NCBI GenBank assembly: GCA_900472925.1
Contig: UCJU01000004.1
Coordinates: 310,001 to 374,000 of the forward strand
DNA length: 64,000 nucleotides
DNA from: Hyphomicrobiales bacterium
Lineage (GTDB): Bacteria > Pseudomonadota > Alphaproteobacteria > Rhizobiales > Rhizobiaceae
Direction of reading: 5' to 3'
The notes beneath the pieces are model-generated. The model was given only the letters and a program-made list of their open reading frames with translations. It was not told where the DNA came from and made no database searches. A program made the translations under genes and the position numbers. Numbering within the stretch: position 1 is the first letter of the stretch; every line of letters begins with the position of its first letter. Shown here piece by piece: positions 16,918 to 26,393 of the stretch.

Positions 16918-19079
16918 TGAAACTCGCCTTTTTCACCAGTTGGATCGCTTTCTTGCTGATGTGTCAGTCGGTCTCAGCTGCCGACTGGCTTCCGGTTCGA
17001 GAGATATCTCTGGAGGTTCAACCGGGTAGTCCACTCGATTTCTCAGGCATGTTACCCAATACACAGATCGATGACGCCAGCCGAGTTATCATCAATTCCA
17101 CCGGAAAGCTGGCGAAGGCCGAAACCAGCCAGGTGCCGCTTCGGTTTCTTTGTGCCTCCCTTGCCTGGAGCCCCGCGTCGGGAGGGTTTCCAGATCACGA
17201 AACGGCTGACCGCTACGCCGCTCAGTTGAAGATGCACGGTTATAATATCGCCCGTTTTCACTATGTCGACGCAGCCTTGCTGGAGGGACGGTCAACCGAT
17301 TTCGATTTCAATCCGGAGGTTTTAGACCGTATTCACTACTTGCTGGCGGCCTTAAAACGCAACGGCATCTACTGGATTATGGATGGTCTCAGTTCCTCTC
17401 GCGGCGCTTATGGCGGTTTTAGTGATCGGTGGGAGGTAAAGGGCGACCTGAAGCTTGGCGTTCAGATCGATGATGCCGATTTTGGTCACTGGCTTGAATT
17501 TCAGAAGCGCTTTCTCTCAAAGATCAATCCTTACACAGGCGTGGCGCCTGTCCGTGACCCGGCACTGGTCGCCATTGTGCCGTTCAACGAGAACGGATTG
17601 GAATTCGATTCCATGATGCAGGAAAGTGGACGTGGCGCTGCGTTTTCCCCTCGGCTCAAACCTCTGTTCAATAACTGGCTTTCTCGAAAGTATGGAACAT
17701 CTGAGGCGCTGATCCAAAAATGGGGGTGGTGGGTAACGGAGGGCAATCTGGCTGATCGGTCTATTGCCTTGCCGACCAACCGTTACGAGCGCAGCGAGCG
17801 AATGCGCGATTTACAGTCGTTTTTCATCGAAGTGGAGCAGGGGGCAACACGCAAGATGACACAGGCGTTGCGCGACCTCGGCTTTCGCGGTGTGATCCTT
17901 CCGTATAACAACTGGCCGACAATTCAGACCGGTGTGACACGCGGCATTCAAGACGCCGTTGCGATGAATACCTATCAGGACTGGGTGGCCTCCTATGCGC
18001 CCGGCACCAGCATTCAGGGCAAGAGTTCGTTGGAGGACGGACTGCTGTACCTCAGAACGATCGCGGCTGCGCGCTGGTTCGGTCGGCCCTTTTTCGTGAC
18101 TGAGTACGATCACCTCTTCTGGAACCCGTATCGGTATGAGGCCGGTCTGGCAGCGCCAGCATTTGCCGCTCTTCAGGATTGGGATGTGCTCTGTAGACAT
18201 GCGCACGGCCCCATCATCCTGTCCTACGGTGAGAATTTTGCGCATAAGAAGCAGATGCTTCCCTACGCGATAGCGCTCGACCCGGTTGCACGGGCCGGAG
18301 AGACGCTGGCCGCACTTGTTTTCCGCCGCGGAGACATGAAGGCGTCATCGCTGCGCATACCGTTTATGGTCGACGGGCAGGCGAATTTGCCGGATGGTAT
18401 CAACGACATGGAGCCGGAGATGCTGACTCGACTTGGCTTACTGGGTGCAATTGGCCTGCAGTCTGAGCGGGAACGCACGGACGCAACTGTTTCCGTGGCA
18501 CCGGTGCGAGACGGACAGACGCCTGTGGCAATCGTTTCGCAATTGAAGCAACACGGCGAACTGGACACATCTCACCCTAGCGATCTGGAGGCAGGACATG
18601 TCGTTAGTGAGACGGGGGAACTGACACTCGATGCTCCCGGCAAAAAGCTTGCTCTGCGCTCACCCATGACGGAAGCGCTCGCTTTTGACAGGATAGATGC
18701 CGATGTCGATCTCGGTTTCGCTACCCTGAAATCCGCAGACGGCAGAGGGCTCTTCGCCATATCGTCTCTGGATGGGCTGCCGCTTGCGCAGAGCAAGCGA
18801 ATGCTTTTGATACTGGCGTCTGACGCTCACAATACCGATATGAAGTTTCGGGATGGGGATGAACGTATCATCGACGATTTCGGTCGTTTGCCTGTGATGA
18901 TCCGAAAGATGGACATCGGCATCCGCTTCAATGCCGACAGCGCCTTCAGGATTTCTCCGGTAGGACTGGATGGCCGTGTGTATGAGCCACTCGTCACCGG
19001 CAGCGGACATGATGCTGTCATGCTGACGAACGAAACGCCGAGTGGCCCTACGACGTATTTTCTGATGGAGCGTGACTAG
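16917..19079 (+). CDS. Secreted glycoside-hydrolase-like protein of the polysaccharide cluster
   Basis: A 720-residue protein with a signal peptide (cleavage after AVSA-like SVSA, residue 21). The region 75-420 looks like a clan-A TIM barrel: HGYNIARFHYVD at the early barrel, acid/base candidate in PFNENGLEF (Asn224-Glu225) and nucleophile candidate in FVTEYDHLFWNP (Glu396). This is the Asn-Glu plus Glu arrangement of retaining GH-A enzymes. The last 250 residues are beta-rich. It is encoded one base after the glycosyltransferase, so it probably trims or cleaves the polymer made by the cluster. The family number is not certain. Confidence 0.7.
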   Translation: MKLAFFTSWIAFLLMCQSVSAADWLPVREISLEVQPGSPLDFSGMLPNTQIDDASRVIINSTGKLAKAETSQVPLRFLCASLAWSPASGGFPDHETADRYAAQLKMHGYNIARFHYVDAALLEGRSTDFDFNPEVLDRIHYLLAALKRNGIYWIMDGLSSSRGAYGGFSDRWEVKGDLKLGVQIDDADFGHWLEFQKRFLSKINPYTGVAPVRDPALVAIVPFNENGLEFDSMMQESGRGAAFSPRLKPLFNNWLSRKYGTSEALIQKWGWWVTEGNLADRSIALPTNRYERSERMRDLQSFFIEVEQGATRKMTQALRDLGFRGVILPYNNWPTIQTGVTRGIQDAVAMNTYQDWVASYAPGTSIQGKSSLEDGLLYLRTIAAARWFGRPFFVTEYDHLFWNPYRYEAGLAAPAFAALQDWDVLCRHAHGPIILSYGENFAHKKQMLPYAIALDPVARAGETLAALVFRRGDMKASSLRIPFMVDGQANLPDGINDMEPEMLTRLGLLGAIGLQSERERTDATVSVAPVRDGQTPVAIVSQLKQHGELDTSHPSDLEAGHVVSETGELTLDAPGKKLALRSPMTEALAFDRIDADVDLGFATLKSADGRGLFAISSLDGLPLAQSKRMLLILASDAHNTDMKFRDGDERIIDDFGRLPVMIRKMDIGIRFNADSAFRISPVGLDGRVYEPLVTGSGHDAVMLTNETPSGPTTYFLMERD

Positions 19080-19080
19080 G

Positions 19081-20169
19081 TCAGTAAAAATCGCGAACCA
19101 GTCGGCTCCAGCTTTCGCCTGCGATGCCGCCCAGATAGGCCTGGCCATTCTGCATTGCCTGCTTGAATTCGATCAAACGACAGGTTGCGGAAACTCCGGT
19201 GACATGACGGTACCAGATGCCTTGGTGCTTGGATAATGACGATATCATTTCCGGCCTGACTTGTGCCGATGCAAATGCAAAGCCTGCGCCCTTCAGAATT
19301 TCCAGCGCGGTATCCAGCACCGCGTCTTGCTGACCGCTTTGCGAGAGAAGATCGAGTATCTGTGCCTCACCGCCAGCGCCACCGACGAAGGAAAAGACTC
19401 CGCATATCTCACCTTTATCGTCATGGACCTGCGCCAGAACGAGCTTGCCGCGACCGTTCGGACCGCTGGACATCTTGACCATCCATTCGAGATCGGCAGC
19501 GGTATGCCGAGGTGCCACCGCATAGAACTTGAGCAGTCGATTGGCATTGATGGCATAAATGTCGGGTGTCGCTTCGGTGACGTGGTATCCCGACAGTGAT
19601 TTTGTCTCGGAGATGCGCGTGGGTTCGGGTAGCGGCCCTGCGCCAATCTTGAATGGCAGTCGCGGGGCGATACGGCGTCTCGCGTAACCGGTGGCAGCGG
19701 ACACGGGTTTAAAGGTTTTGTACCATCTCAACCCCTGAACCGGCAGTTCGATACCGCCAATTGCTTTCATGTGGGCAACGCTGACGGGTGCGGCGCTGTC
19801 TGAAAAGCTGATCTGATCTCCCCGCGGGCGCAGTTGAAAAATGAGTGCGGCAATGCTGCGCGGATTGGCATCTTCTGCGGCCATGAAGGCGCAGGCCAGC
19901 CTGGCGATCACAGGCTCTTCAGCGACTCTGTAGGAAAGCGGCAGGATGATGAGTGCGCTCTTGACGTTTCCGGCGCCATCGGCGGTGACCATGCTTCCAT
20001 TTTCGGGCGTGCAATTGGGATGCGAGAACATCAGCTCCGATAGATATGCGTTGAGATCGTTCATGTCAGGTTTCGAGCGCTTGCGAAACACGGAGGTAAA
20101 CAGGTCGGCAATCTGGGGGATATCGGCCTGTTGGGCGGGTCTGATCTTCGGTGCGTGATCGGATGTCAT
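19081..20169 (-). CDS. GNAT-like N-acyltransferase in polysaccharide cluster
   Basis: The product is 362 residues from MTSDHAPKIRPAQQADIPQI. The N-terminal IRPAQQADIPQIADLFTSVF is the first helix of a GNAT fold, and a second, C-terminal GNAT-like half (GKLVLAQVHDDKGEICGVFSF) suggests a two-domain protein. The ATG overlaps the TGA of the upstream flippase gene as ATGA; a frame extension of 87 codons into that gene is spurious. It probably acylates an amino-sugar or a lipid-linked intermediate; the acceptor is unknown. Confidence 0.68.
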   Translation of the reverse strand: MTSDHAPKIRPAQQADIPQIADLFTSVFRKRSKPDMNDLNAYLSELMFSHPNCTPENGSMVTADGAGNVKSALIILPLSYRVAEEPVIARLACAFMAAEDANPRSIAALIFQLRPRGDQISFSDSAAPVSVAHMKAIGGIELPVQGLRWYKTFKPVSAATGYARRRIAPRLPFKIGAGPLPEPTRISETKSLSGYHVTEATPDIYAINANRLLKFYAVAPRHTAADLEWMVKMSSGPNGRGKLVLAQVHDDKGEICGVFSFVGGAGGEAQILDLLSQSGQQDAVLDTALEILKGAGFAFASAQVRPEMISSLSKHQGIWYRHVTGVSATCRLIEFKQAMQNGQAYLGGIAGESWSRLVRDFY

Positions 20170-21455
20170 GCCTTTATCTCCTGACTTTTTGCAAAGGAGC
20201 GCGAGACATGGATTTTGACGACGATCCATGCTGCCACGACGATGCTGAGCTCGATTGCATAACCAGCAGTGAAAATGCCGTAGGGTGGCCATGCCCACGC
20301 CGCAAGGCCGATCAGTATTGCGCCGATACCGTTGGACAGATTGAGAACCCAGGCACGTGACGCGTGCTGACCCGCAGCTCCCAACAGATCGACCGCAATC
20401 GACCAGATGGCAATCAAGACGATCAGCCATGCCATGATCCGCAAAAATTGCGGCAACGAAACATATTCCGGTCCGAAAATCAGCGGCATGAAAGACGCGG
20501 AAATCGTGATCGTGATGGCGGCCAGCAGGCCCAAGGCGACGGCGGCACCCAATATGCGGATCGTCAGTCTGAACGCATGGTGGATGCCTGACATGCTGGC
20601 AACGGCAAGCCGTGGATAAACCAGCCGGTTCAAGGCATCGATCGCCATGTAGCTGCTGTCTGTGATCCGGCGCGCAACACCATAGCTGCCCACCAATTCT
20701 GCGCCAGCCACGAAGCCAAGCACCAAAAGATCGACATTCTGGCGAATAGCCCGAAAGATGAAAGGCGTCGCAAATAGCAGCCCAATCCGGATTTCATACC
20801 TCTCGATCACATAGTGAGGACGGCCGATGCGGAAGGCGAAATAGGCATAAATGGCCAGCGTGAATAGGTGGGCGGCAAGTTGCCACGTCGCCCAGCTTTC
20901 CACCGTCTCGACCTGAAACACGATACAGGCAAGGACGGCCGTCAACGTACGAATGAAGGCGAAGCCGACGACCGACGCATTGGCTGCGGCATATCTAGAA
21001 TGTGCCAGGAAGATGCTTTCTCCCAGCATGATAAGTCTGACGAGCACGACGTTGGTCAAAACCAGCTGGAATGTGGTCCACACGCGGCTTCCCGTCGTTG
21101 CACCAAAACTGATGAATTCCGGCAAGATGGCCGTCCCCAGCGCCACAAGAACAGCGCCGCTGACAAATGTCAGAATCAGATTATGTCCGAAGATCCTTGA
21201 AAAACACGCCGGATCTTGTGGCACACGACGAACCAGACATTCCGATGCACCGAGCCCGCACAGATGGACCGCGATGCTTGTTATGGCGATGAATGCGACA
21301 TAGTGACCGAATTCTTCCGCCCCAAATGAGCGTGCCAGAATTGCGAAGGTGACGAGCTGTGCAGCGTTGGCTATCAAGAGACTCGCCGAAGAAGCGCTGT
21401 ATGACAGCAACATCCCGATCAACCATGGCTTGTCTTTTTTGTCGCTGGTGGTCAT
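20166..21455 (-). CDS. Wzx-type oligosaccharide flippase
   Basis: A 429-residue polytopic inner-membrane protein with about twelve hydrophobic segments and the polysaccharide-transporter N-terminus (LLIANAAQLVTFAILARSFG, then AEEFGHYVAF). Such proteins move undecaprenyl-linked repeat units to the periplasm. The start MTTSDKKDKPW has GGAGATAAGG directly upstream. Together with the Wzz and Wzy-like genes this indicates a Wzx/Wzy-dependent route. It is divergent from the Wzz gene across a 125-bp promoter region. Confidence 0.85.
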   Translation of the reverse strand: MTTSDKKDKPWLIGMLLSYSASSASLLIANAAQLVTFAILARSFGAEEFGHYVAFIAITSIAVHLCGLGASECLVRRVPQDPACFSRIFGHNLILTFVSGAVLVALGTAILPEFISFGATTGSRVWTTFQLVLTNVVLVRLIMLGESIFLAHSRYAAANASVVGFAFIRTLTAVLACIVFQVETVESWATWQLAAHLFTLAIYAYFAFRIGRPHYVIERYEIRIGLLFATPFIFRAIRQNVDLLVLGFVAGAELVGSYGVARRITDSSYMAIDALNRLVYPRLAVASMSGIHHAFRLTIRILGAAVALGLLAAITITISASFMPLIFGPEYVSLPQFLRIMAWLIVLIAIWSIAVDLLGAAGQHASRAWVLNLSNGIGAILIGLAAWAWPPYGIFTAGYAIELSIVVAAWIVVKIHVSRSFAKSQEIKA

Positions 21456-21491
21456 CACCTTATCTCCATGCCGCAAAAATGGACGTCCTGT

Positions 21492-21549
21492 AAACGTTTT
21501 ATCAGCGGACTATGTGATTTAGTAAGATCGTATATAATGAAAACGTTTC
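21492..21549. promoter_or_regulatory. Paired AAACGTTT palindromes between wzx-like and wzz-like genes
   Basis: The 8-bp palindrome AAACGTTT occurs at 21492-21499 and 21542-21549, exactly 50 bases apart, in the AT-rich divergent promoter region. Flanks are similar (TAAACGTTTTA and AAAACGTTTCG). The spacing of about five helical turns suits a dimer-of-dimers or looping regulator. The regulator is not identified. Confidence 0.4.
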
Positions 21550-21580
21550 GTTTTGATTGATATAGAGGTTACGGTAACGC

Positions 21581-23050
21581 ATGTATGAGTACCCAAGCGA
21601 GAAGCGGGCCAGACCTGTTTATGACGAAGCGAAGCCTCGTGCGACAGTTCATCCAGGGTCGCGCGCCTGTGCTGAACCCTTGATTACACCATCCAAAGTA
21701 CTGGATTGGCTCAAGAGTGGGCTGCTCATTATCGCTGTTTTTGCACTTTTGGGTGGTGTCCTGGCTGTGGGTTTTGGCATGGCCGTCAAGCCCCGCTTTA
21801 CATCCAGCATGGATATTCTTTTGCCGCCGCCAACGGGGCAAGTCGTGCCCAACGAACTGACGACGCCGAACATTCAAAGCGATGCGCAAATTCTGGATAT
21901 TTCCAGTAAACTGCTTTTGATCACCTCAGGAAACGTGCTGCGTCGAACCGTGGAGCAGGAAAAGCTTCAGCAGTTGCCGGAGTTCAACGCCGCTGCAGAC
22001 ACCGAGGAGGGGATGTTCGACTGGCTCAAGACGACACCACCTGTCTCCACCGATGATGGTGTTGTCGTTGCCATGCGAAATCTCGCGAAGCGAATCAAGG
22101 TGGCGCGTCAGGGGGGTACATACCTGGTGTCCATCAGCCTCTGGACACGTGATCCAGATCGCTCCGTATCTGTTCTTTCCACATTGGCGCAGTCATTTCG
22201 CGAAGAACTGGAGGCAACCCAGACCGATCTTGCCAAGAACGCCAGTGCCGCGCTTTCCAATCGGCTGGAAGAGTTGAGACTGGCGGTCACTCAAGCCGCG
22301 CACGCCGTCGTGCAGTTCCGCCAGAAAAATAATCTTCAAAATCTCGGTGGTACCGGGTCGGTCAATATTCAAAGCGTGTCTCAGTTGAACACACTTTTGA
22401 ACGAGGCGTCATCGAGACTGTCCGATGTGCAGGCGCGCTACAGAAGGCTAAGCCAACCGATCACGGAGGGCGTTGTCCCCGCCGATAGTCTCGACTCTCC
22501 CACGCTCATCGCTCTGCGGTCTCAATACAGCACTTTGAAGCAGCAATATGAAGAACTGGCGCTGACCTATGGCGCGCGTTATCCAAAACTGGTCAGCACA
22601 CGCGCGCAGCTTGGCACGCTTCGCGCAGAGATGGCGCGGGAAACCGAAAGGTCGCTGCAGGCCATTCAGGTTGATCTGGACCAGGCGGAAAATTCCGTTA
22701 CCACTTTACGGGCTCAGTTGGAGGAGGCGCAAAAGCGCGTTTCAACGGACGATAATTCACAGGTGCAGTTGCAGGAGCTGGAGCGTAACAGTCAGGCGAA
22801 GGCTGCGCTGTATGACACCTTCCTGAAACGCGTTGGCGAAACCAGCGAGCAGCAGCAGATCAGTGTCTCCAATCTGCGCGTCGTCACAGAGCCTGTACCC
22901 CCGGAAAAGCGCAGCTGGCCGCCACCAACCTTGTTGTTGGCTATCGGCGGCGTTCTTGCGGGTCTGATGCTGGGTGTGGTCGGTGTTCTGGCATCGCGCC
23001 TCTTTTTGCTGTTGCGGCAAAACAACTGGCGTTTCGAGCGGGCAAGCTGA
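21581..23050 (+). CDS. Polysaccharide chain-length (Wzz/GumC-type) protein
   Basis: A 489-residue polysaccharide co-polymerase. A membrane helix at about 46-67 (LLIIAVFALLGGVLAVGFGM) is followed by the Wzz domain (FTSSMDILLPPP), a long periplasmic coiled-coil region (about 210-410), a proline-rich PPEKRSWPPP segment and a second membrane helix (LLLAIGGVLAGLMLGVVGVL). The C-terminus stops after a short cytoplasmic tail, so the BY-kinase domain found in ExoP/Wzc is absent. It controls polymer length with the Wzy-like protein encoded next; the two genes overlap by one base. Confidence 0.87.
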   Translation: MYEYPSEKRARPVYDEAKPRATVHPGSRACAEPLITPSKVLDWLKSGLLIIAVFALLGGVLAVGFGMAVKPRFTSSMDILLPPPTGQVVPNELTTPNIQSDAQILDISSKLLLITSGNVLRRTVEQEKLQQLPEFNAAADTEEGMFDWLKTTPPVSTDDGVVVAMRNLAKRIKVARQGGTYLVSISLWTRDPDRSVSVLSTLAQSFREELEATQTDLAKNASAALSNRLEELRLAVTQAAHAVVQFRQKNNLQNLGGTGSVNIQSVSQLNTLLNEASSRLSDVQARYRRLSQPITEGVVPADSLDSPTLIALRSQYSTLKQQYEELALTYGARYPKLVSTRAQLGTLRAEMARETERSLQAIQVDLDQAENSVTTLRAQLEEAQKRVSTDDNSQVQLQELERNSQAKAALYDTFLKRVGETSEQQQISVSNLRVVTEPVPPEKRSWPPPTLLLAIGGVLAGLMLGVVGVLASRLFLLLRQNNWRFERAS

Positions 23051-24387
23051 TGCAGGCAGCCGCGGCATGGGAGCACGAAAGGTCAGACAAGCACGATAAG
23101 ATCAGAACGCTGGTCTTCATGGCTCTTTTCCTGTTTTTCTGGGTCACGACCAATCCGTTTGTCGATCTCGCAACCGTTGAGGTCAGCGGTTCAAATGCGA
23201 CCGGCGGATCCAATGCCCTCAACCAGCTGACCTTTCTGGCGCTGACGGTTTTGACGCTATATGCGGCAATTACCCACCCGTTACGGTCCAGAATTTGTCA
23301 GCCGCAATGGTTGGTCATCGCATTGTTCTCGTGGTTTCTGATCTCATCCAGCCTCTCGAGCCACCCGATAGACGCCATCAAGAGAACGATCCTCGCGATA
23401 CTGACCTGCGCGAATGCGGGCATGTTTCTTCTTCTGCCCCGCTCCGAGCAGCAATTTTCCCGGCTCCTGATGTATGGCACGGCTATTGCGCTGGGTACCG
23501 CTTATTTTGGCGTCCTCTTTCTGCCGACACTCGCCATTCACCAGCCCACCGAGCTCATCGAACCGATGAATGCGGGGTTCTGGAGAGGTCAGTATTCCCA
23601 TAAGAATCTGGCCGCGGCGGTGATGCTCGTCGCAGCGTTTTTCGGGCTTTACCTGCGCAGTGTGGGCTGGAAAAAAAGCGGTGTTGCCATCATCATCCTG
23701 TCCGTCGTGTTTCTGCTTCACACCGGCGGCAAGTCTTCAACAGCGATGCTGCCCCTCATCATCGCACTCCAATGGATCTTCGAGAAATTTCGATGGAGCC
23801 GTTGGCCAATCGCTGTCGGCGGCATTCTCGCATTCAATTTGCTGGCGCTTGGAGCGGCCCTCTCGGAGGGCTTTCGGGACATCATCGCATCGCTTGGCGT
23901 AGACCCGACCTTCACCAACCGAACAGATATCTGGAAGATCGCATTTGACGCCATCGCCCAATCACCCCTTCTGGGATACGGCTTTCAAGGCTTCTGGCAG
24001 ACAACGGATATTACACAAAGTTCAGCAGGGCTGGAAACCTGGGCGGTAAAGGCCTTCAATGGCCACAATGCCTATGTCGATGCTCTCCTTACAACGGGCA
24101 TTCCCGGCCTGATCCTGACCCTTGGCCTCGTCATTTTCGTGCCTTTGCGCGCAGTCGGGCGGTTGGGTGCGTTTTCCAACAGTCCTGCTCTGTCGCGGCT
24201 GTTCATGCGTGTCTGGCTCTACGTCATTTATGCCGGCTGTCTCGAGGTCATTTTTTTCCAGAGCGGCAGCCCGATTTGCTTTTTCTTGCTGGTGTCGATT
24301 TTCGGGTTGGAAATGCAGTCCCGAATGAACCTTGTCGACGACAGGAAAGATGACACGTGGGAACGGAGGCATGCCAGTGCTGTCTGA
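23050..24387 (+). CDS. O-antigen ligase/polymerase (Wzy-like) membrane protein
   Basis: A 445-residue protein with about eleven hydrophobic segments. The Wzy_C region is recognisable from the periplasmic loop with FTNRTDIWKIAFDAI, LLGYGFQGFW and FNGHNAYVDALLTTGIPG. The HNAY...G motif is typical of WaaL/Wzy enzymes, which transfer or polymerise lipid-linked repeat units. In this cluster, with Wzx and Wzz neighbours, a Wzy polymerase role is more likely than a ligase. The ATG overlaps the Wzz stop (TGATG). Confidence 0.85.
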   Translation: MQAAAAWEHERSDKHDKIRTLVFMALFLFFWVTTNPFVDLATVEVSGSNATGGSNALNQLTFLALTVLTLYAAITHPLRSRICQPQWLVIALFSWFLISSSLSSHPIDAIKRTILAILTCANAGMFLLLPRSEQQFSRLLMYGTAIALGTAYFGVLFLPTLAIHQPTELIEPMNAGFWRGQYSHKNLAAAVMLVAAFFGLYLRSVGWKKSGVAIIILSVVFLLHTGGKSSTAMLPLIIALQWIFEKFRWSRWPIAVGGILAFNLLALGAALSEGFRDIIASLGVDPTFTNRTDIWKIAFDAIAQSPLLGYGFQGFWQTTDITQSSAGLETWAVKAFNGHNAYVDALLTTGIPGLILTLGLVIFVPLRAVGRLGAFSNSPALSRLFMRVWLYVIYAGCLEVIFFQSGSPICFFLLVSIFGLEMQSRMNLVDDRKDDTWERRHASAV

Positions 24388-25141
24388 AATATGGCCGAAA
24401 CTGAGATATGCGCGAGAACGGCTGGAGGAACGAGCCGTGCGGGCACTGCCGGTATCCACGCTGAATGTAACGTGCACGCGCCCGCTCGTGTCTTTTACCT
24501 TCGATGACGTCCCCTCGACCGCTCAATCAGCCGGTGCACTTATTCTGGAGCATAGTGGCGTCAAGGGTACATTTTATATCGCGGGTGGGTTACTGGGCAC
24601 AAAGGAACCGGATCGTGAATTGATTTCGGCAGAAGGGTGTCGGTCGCTTGTCGATGCTGGCCATGAAATCGGCTGTCACACCTACGCGCATAGGGCCGTC
24701 CGAACACTCGATGGAACGGAATTGGCGATGGATCTGGACCGGAACGCGAACCTGCTCGATCAGTTCAGCCCATCTATCGACCGACGAAACTTTGCCTATC
24801 CGTACAACCAGGGCTCTCTTCGCCATCGCCAAATTTTCGCAGACCGCTTCACTACCGCCCGTGGGGGCGGGGATCGCATTAATCGCGGTAAGATCAATCG
24901 TTCTTATCTTTGGGGAATGGAAATCAGGCAACCCGAAAGTGATGCGTTATCGCTGACAGATCAGATCGATGCTGTTGTCGCGCAGCCCGGCTGGCTTGTC
25001 TTTTTCACCCACGACATCAGTGAAACGCCAACGCCTTACGGCTGCACACCCGAGACGTTTTCCATTCTGGTGCGCTACGCCGTTTCAAAGGGTTGTCTCG
25101 TCTTGCCTGTGCGTGATGCCCTCCACCATATCCAAGATTGA
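24371..25141 (+). CDS. Polysaccharide deacetylase (NodB homology domain)
   Basis: A 256-residue carbohydrate esterase family 4-type protein. The metal and catalytic motif is FTFDDVP, followed by GVKGTFYIAG, then the zinc-binding HTYAH (in GHEIGCHTYAH) and FFTHD near the end. No signal peptide is obvious, so it may act in the cytoplasm on lipid-linked sugars. GGAGG immediately precedes the ATG at 24371, giving a 17-base overlap with the upstream gene; an ATG 13 codons earlier has no ribosome site. The product probably removes an acetyl group from an N-acetylated sugar in the polymer. Confidence 0.83.
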   Translation: MPVLSEIWPKLRYARERLEERAVRALPVSTLNVTCTRPLVSFTFDDVPSTAQSAGALILEHSGVKGTFYIAGGLLGTKEPDRELISAEGCRSLVDAGHEIGCHTYAHRAVRTLDGTELAMDLDRNANLLDQFSPSIDRRNFAYPYNQGSLRHRQIFADRFTTARGGGDRINRGKINRSYLWGMEIRQPESDALSLTDQIDAVVAQPGWLVFFTHDISETPTPYGCTPETFSILVRYAVSKGCLVLPVRDALHHIQD

Positions 25142-25151
25142 GGAGCGCCGG

Positions 25152-26393
25152 ATGGGAAACACGCTGCTTGCGATCAACAATTATTTCTACCGTCGTGGTG
25201 GGGCCGAAGCGATCTTTCTCGACCAGATGGATATGTTCGAGCGTGCTGGCTGGCAGGCTGTGCCGTTCTCCATGCAGCACCCCAACAATCTGGAGTCCGA
25301 TTGGTCGCCCTATTTCGTTCCCGAGATAGAGTTCGGCAGTCAGAGCGGTTTGCTCGAGAAAGTCGGGCACAGTCTGGAAGTCATTTATTCTCGAAAAGCG
25401 CGCGCACGATTGAGCAGCCTGATAGACAAGGTGCGGCCGGACGTCGCCCATGCCCATAACGTTTACCACCATATCTCCCCGTCGATCTTTCCGCTGCTTA
25501 AAAAACGCGGCATACCCACGGTCATGACCGTGCACGATCTGAAACTTGCTTGTCCTGCCTACAAGATGCTCTCTCCCCATGGCATCTGTGAACAGTGCAA
25601 GGGCGGGCGGATCTATAATGTTCTCGTCAACCGCTGCATGAAGGAGTCCGTCGCACTCAGCGGTTTGGTGATGGTGGAAACGGCGGTTCATCGCACGCTC
25701 GGGCTCTATCGCAATTATATCGATAAGCTTGTCGTGCCGAGCCGATTCTATAAGGCCAAATTGATGGAATGGGGATGGCCGGAAGAGCAACTTGTCTACA
25801 TCCCTAATTTCGTTGAACAGGCCATCAGCGAGCGTCCGGCCACCGCAGATGAAGGGGATTATTTTCTGTTTGCCGGTCGTCTGGCGCCTGAAAAAGGTAT
25901 AGCGACCTTGATCAAAGCCGCAGCACTGTCCGGGCAGCGTGTTCATATCGCAGGTACCGGGCCGGATGACGTGCCTTTGCGTGCGTTGGCAAAACAAGTG
26001 GGCGCGAATGTCGAATTTTTGGGCTACCTCTCGGGCCAAGCCCTCCATAGCGCGATTGCCGGAGCCAAGGCACTGGTTTTGCCTTCCGAATGGTATGAAA
26101 ACGCTCCGGTGAGCCTTCTTGAAGCCTACGCGCTCGGCCGCCCCGTCATAGGCACTGACATCGGCGGTATCCCTGAGCTGATACAGAACGGCAAAACCGG
26201 GCTGATCGCAAAGCCCTTCAACCCGGAACATTTGGCACATGTTTTAACGGCGATGAGCGAACTGTCCCAAAGCGCTCGGCGGGAAATGGGCGCCCGCGGG
26301 CGAGCTTGGGTTCAGGAGGAGTTCTCGCAAGCCGCCCATTTCGACCGCACAACCAAGCTCTATCGTGATCTCGGGGTTAAGGGTACCGGCTGA
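25152..26393 (+). CDS. Family 4 glycosyltransferase
   Basis: A 413-residue GT-B glycosyltransferase. N-terminal segments include NNYFYRRGGAEAIFLDQ and the donor side has YFLFAGRLAPEKGIATL, PSEWYENAPVSLLEAYALG and IPELIQNGKTG, which contains the E-x7-E nucleotide-sugar motif. The Cys-bearing stretch LKLACPAYKMLSPHGICEQC is a feature of a rhizobial subfamily. GAGGAG stands just before the ATG. The gene is cytoplasmic-side and follows the deacetylase by ten bases. The 3' end overlaps the convergent methyltransferase gene by 17 bases. Confidence 0.87.
   Translation: MGNTLLAINNYFYRRGGAEAIFLDQMDMFERAGWQAVPFSMQHPNNLESDWSPYFVPEIEFGSQSGLLEKVGHSLEVIYSRKARARLSSLIDKVRPDVAHAHNVYHHISPSIFPLLKKRGIPTVMTVHDLKLACPAYKMLSPHGICEQCKGGRIYNVLVNRCMKESVALSGLVMVETAVHRTLGLYRNYIDKLVVPSRFYKAKLMEWGWPEEQLVYIPNFVEQAISERPATADEGDYFLFAGRLAPEKGIATLIKAAALSGQRVHIAGTGPDDVPLRALAKQVGANVEFLGYLSGQALHSAIAGAKALVLPSEWYENAPVSLLEAYALGRPVIGTDIGGIPELIQNGKTGLIAKPFNPEHLAHVLTAMSELSQSARREMGARGRAWVQEEFSQAAHFDRTTKLYRDLGVKGTG

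Noticed and set aside
20170-20430. 87-codon upstream extension of the GNAT gene
   Set aside because: It lies inside the flippase gene, and the ATG at 20169 overlaps the flippase stop as expected for a coupled pair.
25017-26240. 407-codon open frame on the minus strand
   Set aside because: It is antisense to the family 4 glycosyltransferase gene, has no family resemblance or ribosome site, and reflects codon bias in a GC-rich genome.
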